Shown here in pieces: positions 26,485 through 34,993 of a stretch of DNA of 64,000 nucleotides. Origin of the DNA: Amycolatopsis jejuensis (GTDB taxonomy: Bacteria > Actinomycetota > Actinomycetes > Mycobacteriales > Pseudonocardiaceae); contig NZ_JNYZ01000008.1 of NCBI RefSeq assembly GCF_000717335.1, positions 177,711 through 241,710 on the forward strand, given 5' to 3'. A program made the position numbers and the translations under genes. Position 1 is the first letter of the stretch, and the number at the start of each line of letters is the position of its first letter. The notes beneath the pieces were generated by a model. That model worked only from the letters and a program-made list of their open reading frames with translations. It was not told where the DNA came from and did no database searches.

Positions 26485-27696
26485 GTGACCTCGTCGACGT
26501 TCGTGATCATCGGCGCCGGGCTGGCCGGCGCGAAAGCCGCGGAAGCGTTGCGCGACAAGGGGTTCGACGGGCAGATCACCATCGTCGGCGACGAGGAGCA
26601 CCTCCCCTACGAGCGTCCGCCGCTGTCCAAGGACTACCTCGCGGGCAACGCCGAGCGCGACAGCCTCACCGTGCACGACGCCGCCTGGTACGCCGGGCAG
26701 CGCGTCGACCTGCGGCAAGGCGTCCGCGCCACCGGCATCGTGCGGGCCGAGCGCCGCGTGGAGCTCTCCGACGGCACCAGCCTCGGGTACGACAAGCTCC
26801 TCCTCGCCACCGGGTCCAGCCCGCGCACCCTCCCCGATGCCGCAGGAGTCCACTACCTGCGCCGCGTCGAGGATTCCGACCGGCTCCGGCAGCTGTTCAC
26901 CGAGGCCAAGAGCCTGGCCGTGATCGGCGGCGGCTGGATCGGGCTCGAGGCCGCCGCGGCGGCGCGGCAGGCCGGGCTCACCGTCACCGTGATCGAAGCG
27001 CTCGAGCTGCCGCTGCTGCCCGCGCTGGGCAAGGAGGTCGCGCCCGTGTTCGCCGACCTGCACCGCGCCAACGGCGTCGACCTGCGCCTCGGGGTGCAGG
27101 TCGAGCACATCAGCAACGGTGACCAGGGCAAACGGATCCGGCTGTCCGACGGCAGCGTCCTCGAAGCCGACGCGGTTCTCGCGGGCATCGGCGCGGCGCC
27201 GAACACCGAGCTCGCCGAGGCAAGCGGTCTCGACGTCGACAACGGCGTGGTGGTGGACGCGAGCCTGCGCACCAGCGACCCGGACATCTTCGCCGCCGGC
27301 GACATCGCGAAGGCGTACCACCCGCTCCTGGGCCGCCACGTGCGCGTGGAGCACTGGGCGAACGCCCTCAACCAGCCCGCCGTGGCTGCCGCGGGCATGC
27401 TCGGCAAGGACGAAACGTACGACGAATTGCCGTATTTCTACACGGATCAGTTCGATCTGGGCATGGAATACCTCGGCACCATCGAGGGTCACGACCGCGT
27501 GGTGTTCCGCGGGAATGTGCCCGGCCGCGAGTTCATTGCCTTCTGGCTCAAGGAAAACCGCGTGCTCGCGGGGATGAACGTCAACGTATGGGACGTCACC
27601 GACCCGATCAAGGCGCTCATCCGCTCCGGCCGCCCGGTCGACCCGGACCGGCTGGCCGATCCCGAGGTACCGCTCGACGAACTCGCTGCTGGCTAG
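26485..27696 (+). CDS. FAD-dependent NAD(P)H:ferredoxin/rubredoxin reductase
   Basis: The GTG at 26485 follows GAAGGAG by 8 bp and puts the FAD motif (VIIGAGLAGAKAAE) at the N-terminus, giving 403 residues. It also has YERPPLSKDYLAG, a second dinucleotide fold (VIGGGWIGLEAAAAA), FAAGDIA for FAD, and a C-terminal reductase domain (WLKENRVLAGMNVNVWDV). It resembles the reductase at 5015 but has no adjacent ferredoxin, so it probably serves a ferredoxin or rubredoxin encoded elsewhere. Its stop codon overlaps the stop of the convergent hydrolase. Confidence 0.9.
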   Translation: MTSSTFVIIGAGLAGAKAAEALRDKGFDGQITIVGDEEHLPYERPPLSKDYLAGNAERDSLTVHDAAWYAGQRVDLRQGVRATGIVRAERRVELSDGTSLGYDKLLLATGSSPRTLPDAAGVHYLRRVEDSDRLRQLFTEAKSLAVIGGGWIGLEAAAAARQAGLTVTVIEALELPLLPALGKEVAPVFADLHRANGVDLRLGVQVEHISNGDQGKRIRLSDGSVLEADAVLAGIGAAPNTELAEASGLDVDNGVVVDASLRTSDPDIFAAGDIAKAYHPLLGRHVRVEHWANALNQPAVAAAGMLGKDETYDELPYFYTDQFDLGMEYLGTIEGHDRVVFRGNVPGREFIAFWLKENRVLAGMNVNVWDVTDPIKALIRSGRPVDPDRLADPEVPLDELAAG

Positions 27697-28379
27697 TACT
27701 GCGCGACGAGGTCGGCCACCATCCGCGGCTGTGACAGGAACGGATGGTGCCCGGCCGCGACCTCGGCGACCCGGTCCGCCCGGCGGGAGAATGCGCGTTG
27801 CGCCGCCGCCGGGGTACCGCGGTCGTCGGCGCACAGCAGGTAAGTCGTGGGTACGTCGTGCCACGCCGCTGCCTGGACGGGCTGCCCGGTCACCGCGAGT
27901 GTCTGCCGGACGAGGCGGGCCGCACCGGCGGATATCAGGTCCGGCGGGCAGTCCTGCATGAACGTTTCGGCGAACAGGTCCGGCCGCGCGCCGAAAGTGC
28001 CGCCGTCGGGGTCGAAATCGAGGAACGGAGGCGGGGTGTCGGCGCCGAACGTCGACAGCGATTCGCCGGGCTCGGGCAGGTAGCTCGACACGAACACCAA
28101 GCGCCGCACCGTCTCGATGCCCGCCGCCGCTTCCGCAGTAACGATTCCGCCGTAGCTGTGCGCGACCACGACCGTCGGCTCGTCACCGGAGGACAGCACC
28201 GCGCGCACCGCCGCGACGTCCTCGGCCAGCCCTGGCCCGTCCGGTCCCGCAGCAGGTGAGCAGCTTGGCAACTCCGGCGCGACGCTGTCGATCCCGCGCT
28301 CCCGCAACACCGCGGCGGTGGGGTGCCACCACCATGCCCCGTCCCGCACGCACGCTCCGTGGACGAACACGACCCGCAT
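27693..28379 (-). CDS. Alpha/beta hydrolase (RsbQ/salicylate-esterase-like)
   Basis: The 228-residue product starts MRVVFVHGACVRDGAWWW, typical of the short alpha/beta hydrolases with the oxyanion segment HGAC. The nucleophile motif is HSYGG (Ser75), the acid lies near CADDRGT and the His in AGHHPFLSQP. The longer open frame upstream lacks family likeness and is rejected. It is divergent from a TetR gene 69 bp away, which probably represses it. Such enzymes hydrolyse small esters or lactones. Confidence 0.85.
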   Translation of the reverse strand: MRVVFVHGACVRDGAWWWHPTAAVLRERGIDSVAPELPSCSPAAGPDGPGLAEDVAAVRAVLSSGDEPTVVVAHSYGGIVTAEAAAGIETVRRLVFVSSYLPEPGESLSTFGADTPPPFLDFDPDGGTFGARPDLFAETFMQDCPPDLISAGAARLVRQTLAVTGQPVQAAAWHDVPTTYLLCADDRGTPAAAQRAFSRRADRVAEVAAGHHPFLSQPRMVADLVAQY

Positions 28380-28416
28380 CTGTTTCCCTCCGTCAGTGGC
28401 CTGCCTCCGACGGTAG

Positions 28417-28434
28417 ACGTAGCATTTATTACGT
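28417..28434. promoter_or_regulatory. Candidate TetR operator in the hydrolase/TetR divergent gap
   Basis: ACGTA and TACGT frame GCATTTAT in a short AT-rich island between the two start codons. Placement would block both promoters. Confidence 0.35.
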
Positions 28435-28448
28435 GAAAAAGTGTGCCG

Positions 28449-28988
28449 ATGGGACGGCACAAGCAGCCCGAAATCCGGGACCGGATCCTCGACGCCTGCG
28501 TCGACCACGCCCTCGCCCACGGCCTGCCCGGCCGCCTCGAACCCCTCGCAGCGGCGGCCGCCGTCTCGCCGCGGATGCTGATCTACCACTTCGGCACCCG
28601 CGACGCGCTGCTGCGCGAAACCCTGGTCCGCGCACGGCAACGGCAGCGCGAGTTCTTCGGCGGGCTGGTCGCCCCACGGCCGGATGAGCCGTACCTGACC
28701 ACGCTGCGCCACGCCTGGCGGGAGATGACCGGCCCGGCCGGGCGCCCGTACCTGAGCATGTTCGGCAGGCTCCGAGAGAACACCGAAAGCCACTTGTGGC
28801 CGGACTTCCGCCGCGAGGCCACCACCGACTGGCTGCACCCCCTGGAGGCGGGCATGCGCACCATCGGCCGCCCGGAACTCGGCACCCTTGTGCTGGCGGT
28901 GATCCGCGGCCTGATCATGGACCTCGAAGCCACCGGCGACGCCGCCCGCGCCGATCAGGCCTTCGACGATTTCCTCGCGACGCTCTAG
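28449..28988 (+). CDS. TetR-family regulator
   Basis: ATG 28449 is preferred over GTG 28443. The 179-residue protein has the TetR helix-turn-helix (QPEIRDRILDACVDHAL, then LEPLAAAAAVSPRMLIYHFG, TRDALLRETL) and a helical effector domain. It is transcribed divergently from the alpha/beta hydrolase, the standard arrangement of a TetR repressor with its target. Its ligand is unknown. Confidence 0.83.
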   Translation: MGRHKQPEIRDRILDACVDHALAHGLPGRLEPLAAAAAVSPRMLIYHFGTRDALLRETLVRARQRQREFFGGLVAPRPDEPYLTTLRHAWREMTGPAGRPYLSMFGRLRENTESHLWPDFRREATTDWLHPLEAGMRTIGRPELGTLVLAVIRGLIMDLEATGDAARADQAFDDFLATL

Positions 28989-29174
28989 TCACCGCAAGCC
29001 GTCGAGGGTCAGCGCCAGTCGCCACCGGTACGAATCGTGGCGGACAGGCAGCCCACCAGCAGGTACCCGTCGTGCACCGGGCAGTCCTGCCGAAGCACCC
29101 CGGCCGCCTGGTCAACCGCGGTCACCTACGGGGAATGAAGCGGGCACCGGCGGAAAACCCGATGCCCGCGAAAC

Positions 29175-29417
29175 TCACACCGCGGCGCGCAACCGCCGCC
29201 ATTCCCATGCCGTCAAGGCGGCGAACAGGAGCGTCACCACGCAGGCGACCGCGGTGAACAGCCATTCCGTTTCCCCGCTGCCGCCGTCCGGGGACTCGCC
29301 CGTGAGGCGTTCGATCCAGTCCGGCATCACCAGGGTCAGCACCAGCGCGACGGCACTGAGAGTGGTGAGTACGGCCTCGATCGCGATGCGGACCTTGCGT
29401 GCCCGTGCAGTGTTCAT
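29175..29417 (-). CDS. Small two-helix membrane protein
   Basis: Eighty residues with two hydrophobic helices (about 12-31 and 53-69) separated by the hydrophilic loop MPDWIERLTGESPDGGSGETEW. Similar short proteins are common in actinobacteria next to transporter genes and have no proven function. The C-terminus is basic (WEWRRLRAAV). It follows the 31297-29436 pair on the same strand after 18 bp and may belong to that transcript. Confidence 0.65.
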   Translation of the reverse strand: MNTARARKVRIAIEAVLTTLSAVALVLTLVMPDWIERLTGESPDGGSGETEWLFTAVACVVTLLFAALTAWEWRRLRAAV

Positions 29418-29435
29418 GGCTTACGACCTCCCTGC

Positions 29436-31052
29436 TCAGTACTTCGCCGCGTTGACGCGCGTCCGCCACGTGTTGCTCGCGCCGGCGTACTCGCCGTAGC
29501 TCCACACGGTGCGGGAGTCCGACGGGTCGCGGCCGATGCCGAAGTAGTCACCCCACCGGCCGCCGGTGTACGCGCTCTGCCCGGCGATCACCGTCGCGCT
29601 GCCCTGCAACGTGCCCGGCGCGTCGGTGGCGAGGCGGCCGGTCTGGCGGAAGTGGCCGTACTCGTCCGCGGCGGACCGGCCGAACGCGACGTGCGCGTTG
29701 CGGGAGATGTCGGTCTGGATCACCGGGAAGAAGTAGTGCCTGCCGGACGCACCGAACGCGCCCTGCTGCGAGATCGCGTGGCTCGGCACGTCGATCTCGT
29801 ACCACTGCACCACCGATCGCGCTTCGGTGTCGCCACGCCAGCTGTACCCGGACGTGTGCGTGGTCCACACCCGCTGCGTCCGGCCCACCGACTGGAAGAC
29901 CGCGTTGAGCAGCCGCGTGTCGTTGGTCGCGATCCGCGTGGTCCCGCCGTCCTTCTGCACGGCGCCGGGCGGCAGGCTGTAGCTGCGGCAGGCGACCGCG
30001 GTCGAAGTCAGTGTGGGCGCGCTGCCGGACCACAGGCCCAGCGAATTCGACAACGTCCACAGCGTGAGGCTCGACCCGGACGGGAACAGCGAATTCACCA
30101 GGTACGCCCGCGGGTTCCCGCCGAGGCCCTGGAAATGGCAGCACGGCTGCACGGAGAACGCGGCACTGCCGTCCGGGTTCTTCAGGCCCCAGAAATCCCA
30201 CCACCGGATGTTGTGGCTCGGGCCCACCCCGCCGCCGTACAGCTCGGCTTTGTTGAAAATGCGCAGTTTCGCGTGCGCGAAACCGCCGCCGAAGCCGAAC
30301 TGGTTGGTGGACACGTAAATCGCCTGGGTGTCGAAGCCGAGCATCGGGTAGTCCGACCAGTTGCCCGTGGCCGTCGACCCGTTCACCGTGGCGTCGGTGC
30401 TCCAGATCCAGTACGCGCCCGCCGGGTCGCCGGTCTGCGAAACGCCGAGCATGATCCAGGAGCCCTGCGGGTTCGCGCGCCGCGCCGCGACGCAGACGAT
30501 CCACCGGCCGCTGTAGTGGTCGTACGCCAGTTTCGGGTCGAAAAGCTGCGCGCCGGCCGGGAGGACCGGGTTGAACATCGCGGTGAAGTTGGCCCAGCGG
30601 AAGACCTGCAGGCCGGTCTTGTCGTAGCCGACGAGGTCCACGTTGACCGCGGCCATCACTCGGGTCGGGCCTACGGCGACGGTGCAGTCCGGTGGGCGGA
30701 AGGCGGTCTGGGAGATGCCTTCGAAGCTTGCCGAGGCGGCCGGGGCAAGTCCTCCGGCCAGTTCGTCCTCCGGCGGGTTTTCCTCCGGCTGTTGCTCGGG
30801 TACCTCCTCGTCGGTCTGTGCTTCGAGGGTGTCGTCGGCGGCCAGTGCGTCGGGGCTGTGTTCCCGGGCGCCCGCTTTCAGGTTGTCGTATTCCTCCATT
30901 TCGACGGGGAAACGTTGGGCGAAGAGGGGCGACCGGACTGGTGATGGCGGGGTGGCGAGCAATTCGTCGACCGTCAGGTCCGCCATCGCTCTCGATGCGC
31001 CACCGCCGGTTTCGCCTGCGCCGCTTTCGGGTGCTGTTACGTCAGGCATCAC
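29436..31052 (-). CDS. Beta-strand-rich protein of unknown function with acidic leader
   Basis: The 538-residue product has no signal peptide or transmembrane helix. Residues 1-105 are acidic, Pro/Glu-rich and probably disordered (EEVPEQQPEENPPEDE). The remainder is made of short aromatic beta strands (DHYSGRWIVCVAARR, GSWIMLGVSQTGDPAGAYWIW, NWSDYPMLGFDTQAIYVSTN, RWGDYFGIGRDPSD), suggesting a beta-propeller. I do not recognise a catalytic motif. Similar strand patterns are common in secreted bacterial proteins, so the lack of a signal is odd. Its start overlaps the stop of the small acidic gene upstream (4 bp), marking a two-gene unit. Confidence 0.75.
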   Translation of the reverse strand: MMPDVTAPESGAGETGGGASRAMADLTVDELLATPPSPVRSPLFAQRFPVEMEEYDNLKAGAREHSPDALAADDTLEAQTDEEVPEQQPEENPPEDELAGGLAPAASASFEGISQTAFRPPDCTVAVGPTRVMAAVNVDLVGYDKTGLQVFRWANFTAMFNPVLPAGAQLFDPKLAYDHYSGRWIVCVAARRANPQGSWIMLGVSQTGDPAGAYWIWSTDATVNGSTATGNWSDYPMLGFDTQAIYVSTNQFGFGGGFAHAKLRIFNKAELYGGGVGPSHNIRWWDFWGLKNPDGSAAFSVQPCCHFQGLGGNPRAYLVNSLFPSGSSLTLWTLSNSLGLWSGSAPTLTSTAVACRSYSLPPGAVQKDGGTTRIATNDTRLLNAVFQSVGRTQRVWTTHTSGYSWRGDTEARSVVQWYEIDVPSHAISQQGAFGASGRHYFFPVIQTDISRNAHVAFGRSAADEYGHFRQTGRLATDAPGTLQGSATVIAGQSAYTGGRWGDYFGIGRDPSDSRTVWSYGEYAGASNTWRTRVNAAKY

Positions 31053-31297
31053 GAATCATCTCCTTCTTTCTCCTCGGCCGGGTCACCGTTCTGGGTCGGG
31101 TTTTCGGTCTCCTCCTCCCGGGCACGATGCCGTTCGGCGGCTTTCTTGAGCCGGTCCATTTCTTCCGGGGATACCGGCATTCCGATCGGGATCTCGTATC
31201 CGGGGTCTTGGGGGGTGTCTCGGGCGTCTTCGGGTGGGGTGGTTTCCGCGCCTTCGGCGTGACCTTGGCCGGAGGGGGGCCGTTCTTGATCGGTCAT
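31049..31297 (-). CDS. Small acidic disordered protein
   Basis: Eighty-two residues, strongly charged (Glu, Asp, Pro, Arg), with one likely helix (PVSPEEMDRLKKAAERHRAREEE). It precedes and overlaps the beta-rich protein gene by 4 bp. Both proteins share low-complexity acidic Pro/Glu composition. A chaperone or assembly partner of the larger protein is a guess. Confidence 0.65.
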   Translation of the reverse strand: MTDQERPPSGQGHAEGAETTPPEDARDTPQDPGYEIPIGMPVSPEEMDRLKKAAERHRAREEETENPTQNGDPAEEKEGDDS

Positions 31298-31566
31298 CTT
31301 TCGTCCTCGGGGTGCGGCGGAATTACCCTCGGGAAAGGTCGCGGGGGATCTTGGGGGTGATACCGGCAGGGGGTGGTTTCAGCCGAACGGCGCAGTGGTA
31401 ATCGATTTCGCCGCTTTTCCACCGGGGTGCGGGAATGGGGTATAAAATCCCACTGTTCACAGTCGAGGAAAATGGGTGCCGCGGGTGGGTGCTTTCAGTA
31501 CAGCATACGTTGGTGGAATATTCCGGGGTTGGCTGGGTATTTCTGTGGCGGTGAGGAATGTTGCGG
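31298..31566. other. AT-richer intergenic region, promoter zone for the 31297 pair
   Basis: Local composition falls (GGTATAAAATCCCACTG near 31440; AATATTCCGG near 31520). It probably contains the leftward promoter, but no confident -35/-10 pair was fixed. No coding signal. Confidence 0.4.
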
Positions 31567-31743
31567 TGGGGCACCCCGAAGCTTGATTGTGACTACGGTT
31601 TTGGCTTCGGATCGGGGTGCAGGGCCGGGTCTGGGTGCCCGGTTCCCGTTGGGTGCGCGGGCGGCGGTTGGGGGGTGGTCGCGGGGGAAGGCTGTGAAGG
31701 GAACCATGAGGGAATCAGATTCCGTGAAGGTTCCCTTCACGGA
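31567..31743. repeat. Composite dispersed repeat, copy 1
   Basis: It begins GGGGCACCCCGAAGC, then TTGTGACTACGG, TTTTGGCTTCGG, and a 31-bp block (31609-31639) identical to one at 48145-48175. It ends in a nested palindrome (31694-31740) with perfect 12-bp arms GTGAAGGGAACC and GGTTCCCTTCAC around GGAATC-A-GATTCC. It abuts the LuxR fragment. Confidence 0.9.
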
Positions 31744-31754
31744 ACGGCGGGCGG

Positions 31755-31864
31755 GGGGTCAGTCGGTGGTGGTGAACGAAGAGTTTTGCGGCTATTTCGC
31801 CGTTTGACAGGCCTTCGGCCAGTAGGGCTGCCACCTCTCGTTCGCGGGTCGTCAGTACGTCTTC
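31755..31864 (-). pseudogene. LuxR helix-turn-helix fragment
   Basis: One frame reads EDVLTTREREVAALLAEGLS then NGEIAAKLFV, the first two thirds of a LuxR/FixJ DNA-binding domain. After LFV the expected recognition helix is missing; the sequence runs into histidines and then the repeat palindrome. No start codon or receiver domain is present. Upstream it joins, out of frame, the CoxL fragment. It is a relic of a response regulator or LuxR-type gene. Confidence 0.8.
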
Positions 31865-32321
31865 CGCGGTGTTCGTCGACCGTGCTGACCGCGGGCAATT
31901 CCTCGTAGTCGACCTCGATCAGCTCGAGCGCATCTTCGGCGATGTACCGGTCCACGGCCGCGACGGCCGCGACGGCTTGGCCGACGTAGCGGACCTTGTC
32001 CGTGGCGAGTGCGTAGTGCTCGCTCATGTGCTGGCCGGGGAACATCCGCCAGATCACCGGCTGCGTCGTCGCACATGCTGCGCGTACCTCTTCGCCGGTG
32101 ATGACGGCGAAGACGCCGGGGAGTTCGAGTGCCGCCGACGCGTCGATTCTCGTGATGCGCGCGTGCGGGACCGGGCTGCGCAGCACGGCGGCCTCCAGCA
32201 TCCCGGGTACCGCGATGTCGTCCAGGAACCGCCCCCGCCCGGTCAGCAGGCGGGGATCTTCCTTGCGCCGCATGCGCGAGCCGATGGTCTTCACGTCCGC
32301 CGCTGTGCCGCTGGCTGTCAC
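31865..32321 (-). pseudogene. Truncated CoxL / xanthine dehydrogenase-type molybdenum subunit
   Basis: From a GTG at 32321 with GGAGG upstream, about 150 residues match the N-terminal a/b hammerhead domain of aerobic CO dehydrogenase/aldehyde oxidase large subunits: RMRRKEDPRLLTGRGRFLDD, LRSPVPHARI, LPGVFAVITGEEV, VRYVGQAVAAVAA, and EVDYEELPAV. Full-length members have about 780 residues, so all molybdopterin-binding domains are missing. The frame then runs through the LuxR fragment as meaningless residues. No small or medium subunit genes are near. Confidence 0.85.
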
Positions 32322-32558
32322 GACCGCCTCCGATCCTGCCGGGAATCTCCCCGCCCCGACCACCGTCGCGCGCGCAGCGCGGCCCGTCCATTGACCGTTC
32401 CGCACACCTGCCGAAACCGCGTTTGTGGACCGTGCCCAACGCTTGTGCACGCCAGACAGCGCACCGGTACCGCGTTCTCCGCGCTGTGCATTCCGCGCGT
32501 GCGCCGGGCGCCGGAAAGTGGGTGGCAACCCCGCCCGGACGTCTGCACAGGAGCTGCC

Positions 32559-33532
32559 ATGATCCCGCTCGGAGTGTTCATCCCGACCGCGACGCCGCCC
32601 GAGCGGATCGCCGGGCTCGCGCGGCGGGCGGAGGAGCTCGGCTACTCCGAGGTGTGGCTGGCCGAGGACTACTTCTGCCACGGCGGTCTCACGGCGGTCT
32701 CACCGCGGCCGGGGTCGCCCTCGCTGCGACTCGGCACGTGAAAGTCGGGATCGGCGTCGTCGCCGCGGTCGCCCGGCATCCGGCGGTCACGGCGATGGAA
32801 ATCGCCACCCTCGCCCGCTGCTACCCCGGCCGCGTCGTGCCGGGGATCGGCCACGGACTGGCGTTCTGGACCGACCAGATGGGCCTCACCGCGAAGTCGC
32901 CGCTCACCGCGCTGGAGGAACGCGTGACGGCGGTCCGCGAACTGCTCGCCGGAGCGACTGTCGACCGGACCGGCGCCCAGTTCACCTTCGCCGGGATCGC
33001 GCTGGCCCACCCGCCCCGCGAAGAGGTCCCGATCCTGACCGGGGTGCTCGGGCCGAAGTCGCTGCGGCTGTCCGGACGCGTCGCCGACGGCACCGTGATG
33101 AGTGTGCTGTCCGGTGCGAAGTACCTGGAATGGGCACTCGGGCACATCCGCACCGGGATGGCGGAAGGCGGCCGGTCCACCCACCTGACCCCGACGTTCG
33201 CTCTGTTCAACTGCGCTCCCGCCGGTGCCCGTGCCTCGGTGCGGACGCCGCTCGCGCACTACCTCGCCGCGGTCGGGCCGCACTGCCCGCTGCTGAAGCC
33301 GTACGGCTACCAGGACGCGCTTGCCGAACTGATGCCCGGCGGTGCCGAGCAGATCGAACGCGACCTGCCCGGGGAATGGGTCGACGAGCTCGCCGTCGCC
33401 GGTGATCCCGACCAGGTCACCGAGCGGATTCACGCCCTGCTCGAAGCCGGCGCGACGAGTGTCGTGCTATCTCCCGCCGACCGGACCACCGCCGCCACCG
33501 CGCTCGAACTCGCCGCGAAGGCGTTCGGCTGA
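32559..33532 (+). pseudogene. Luciferase-like (LLM class, probably F420-dependent) monooxygenase, frameshifted
   Basis: ATG 32559 follows GGAG and opens MIPLGVFIPTATPPERIAGL, a normal LLM start. After DYFCHGGL the frame is lost, ending at a TGA about 32741. The rest of the family (HVKVGIGVVAAVARHPAV to VVLSPADRTTAATALEL) continues in another frame to 33532. The cause is visible: an 11-bp tandem duplication at 32681-32702. Removing one copy restores a 320-residue protein of usual length with an intact FCHGGLTAAGVALAA. The gene heads an operon with NTF2-like, hydrolase and DUF1028 genes. Confidence 0.85.
32681..32702 (+). repeat. 11-bp tandem duplication breaking the LLM gene
   Basis: CGGCGGTCTCA occurs twice in direct succession. 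One copy in place of two would restore the reading frame. Confidence 0.9.
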
Positions 33533-33570
33533 GGCCCCAGCACCCTGTCCATCGCACCACCCGAGGAGAA

Positions 33571-34131
33571 ATGATGACCGAATCCGCCACCGCGACCTTC
33601 CGCACGAAGGTCAGCTCCCCGAACCCGGACGCCGACGTCGCCGAGATCGTGCACCTGCACACCGAATGGTGGGGCGCCAACCACGGCATCGACATCCCGC
33701 GGATGACGCCGAACTTCCCCGTCGGCGCGAACAACTACCTGATGTTCAACCTGCAGGGGCACCCGTACTACGGCCTCGACGAGAAGGTCGCGCTGTGGAC
33801 GAAGTACTCCGCCGAGCTGGCCGTCCCGGAGGAGCCGGTGACCCGGATCGTGCAGCTCGTGGTGGAGGGCAACGCCGCGTGGCTCGCCGCCGACGTGCTG
33901 TTCACCGTCGCCGAGATCGGCGAGGAGGGGCTCGGCGCGGGCAGCACCGGGTACCACGCGAACGGGGCCAAGCACCGCGTCCGCTCGACCGAGTGCTACC
34001 TGCGCGACGACGGCACCGGCGAGCCCTCCTGGCGGATGTGGCACTTCCACTGCTCCCCCGCCCCGGACGCCGACGAACCACGCCCGGCGTTCGGCGACAC
34101 CGCCCGCAGCCGCGGCGAGCTCGTGCCCTGA
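33571..34131 (+). CDS. NTF2-like (SnoaL-type) protein
   Basis: The 186-residue protein looks like a SnoaL/NTF2 cone: an N-terminal helix with VAEIVHLHTEWWGANHGID, strands around YYGLDEKVALWTKYSAEL, and late strands (ECYLRDDGTGEPSWRMWHFHCSP). Proteins of this fold act as small hydrolases, isomerases or dehydratases, often in catabolic pathways. ATGATG follows GAGGAGA. It is the second gene in the run starting with the LLM monooxygenase. Confidence 0.7.
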   Translation: MMTESATATFRTKVSSPNPDADVAEIVHLHTEWWGANHGIDIPRMTPNFPVGANNYLMFNLQGHPYYGLDEKVALWTKYSAELAVPEEPVTRIVQLVVEGNAAWLAADVLFTVAEIGEEGLGAGSTGYHANGAKHRVRSTECYLRDDGTGEPSWRMWHFHCSPAPDADEPRPAFGDTARSRGELVP

Positions 34132-34160
34132 TCCGGTATCCGAATTCGAGGGAGGTCACG

Positions 34161-34973
34161 ATGGGCACCCGCTCCGCGGAGCTCGCCGTGTTCGCGTTCG
34201 ACACCCCGGCGCAGACCCTGCGCGGCTGGACGGCCGGTTCGCCGGGCGCGGCCGGGACGCCGATCCTGTTCATCCACCCGATCAACCTGCAGGGCAAGGC
34301 CTGGGCAGCGGTCGCCAGCGCGTTCCGCGACGAGCGGTTCTGCCTGATGCCGGACCTGCGCGGGCACGGCGGATCGACCGCGCACCGGCCGTTCTCCGTC
34401 GACGCCTGGGTCGAGGACCTGCTCGCGGTGCTCGACCACTTCGCGGTCCGGCGGTGCCACCTCGTGGGCGGCTCGCTCGGCGGCGCACTGGCGGTGGCGA
34501 TCGCCGAACGCGTCCCCGAGCGGGTCGTCTCCCTCACCGGGTTCGGCAGCACCCTCGCGGTGGGCGGGGCGGATGCGGAATCGGTGGTGCAAATCCTTGC
34601 GGAGAAAGGTGTCCGCGGGATGTTCGCGGAGACGATCCCGGAAATCTCCGTCGCGCCGGGGACCCCGCGGGCGGTGATCGACGAGATCCTGGCGATCACG
34701 AACCCGAACGACGTCGCGACGGTGACGGAGATCTGGCGCTCGACCCTGGAGACGGACGTCCGCGGCGCAGCCGATCGCGTACGGGCGCCGGCGCTGGTCG
34801 TGTCCGGCGAGCTCGACCGGACCTGCCCGCCGGACCAGGGCCGCGCGATGGCGGAGGCGCTGCATGCGCCGTTCGTGCTGATGCCCGGGGTGGGGCACCT
34901 GCCGATGTACGAGGCGCCGGAGGAAACCGCCGCCCTGCTCCGGGGGCACCTGGAAAAGGCGGAGCTGCCATGA
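34161..34973 (+). CDS. Alpha/beta hydrolase
   Basis: ATG 34161 with GGGAGG upstream; 270 residues. Canonical features are FIHPINLQ (oxyanion loop), DLRGHGGS, nucleophile GGSLGG (Ser105), acid near SGELDRTCPP and histidine in PGVGHLPMYEAP. It is close to 3-oxoadipate enol-lactonase-like and meta-cleavage hydrolases, so it may open a lactone or C-C bond made by the monooxygenase of the same operon. Substrate unknown. Confidence 0.87.
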   Translation: MGTRSAELAVFAFDTPAQTLRGWTAGSPGAAGTPILFIHPINLQGKAWAAVASAFRDERFCLMPDLRGHGGSTAHRPFSVDAWVEDLLAVLDHFAVRRCHLVGGSLGGALAVAIAERVPERVVSLTGFGSTLAVGGADAESVVQILAEKGVRGMFAETIPEISVAPGTPRAVIDEILAITNPNDVATVTEIWRSTLETDVRGAADRVRAPALVVSGELDRTCPPDQGRAMAEALHAPFVLMPGVGHLPMYEAPEETAALLRGHLEKAELP

Positions 34974-34993
34974 TGGCCGAGGCGGCGCGATGA
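34970..34993 (+). CDS. Seven-codon mini-ORF bridging hydrolase and DUF1028 genes
   Basis: ATG overlaps the hydrolase stop (ATGA) and its own TGA overlaps the DUF1028 ATG (ATGA); it encodes MMAEAAR. It probably serves translational coupling rather than making a useful peptide. Confidence 0.35.
   Translation: MMAEAAR

Noticed and set aside
28380..28838. N-terminal extension of the alpha/beta hydrolase
   Set aside because: It overlaps the divergent TetR gene antisense; the hydrolase family begins at MRVVFVHG.
31681..31743. Palindromes of the dispersed repeat as simple intrinsic terminators only
   Set aside because: Two share long identical flanking blocks beyond the stem, which terminators would not; a secondary terminator role remains possible.
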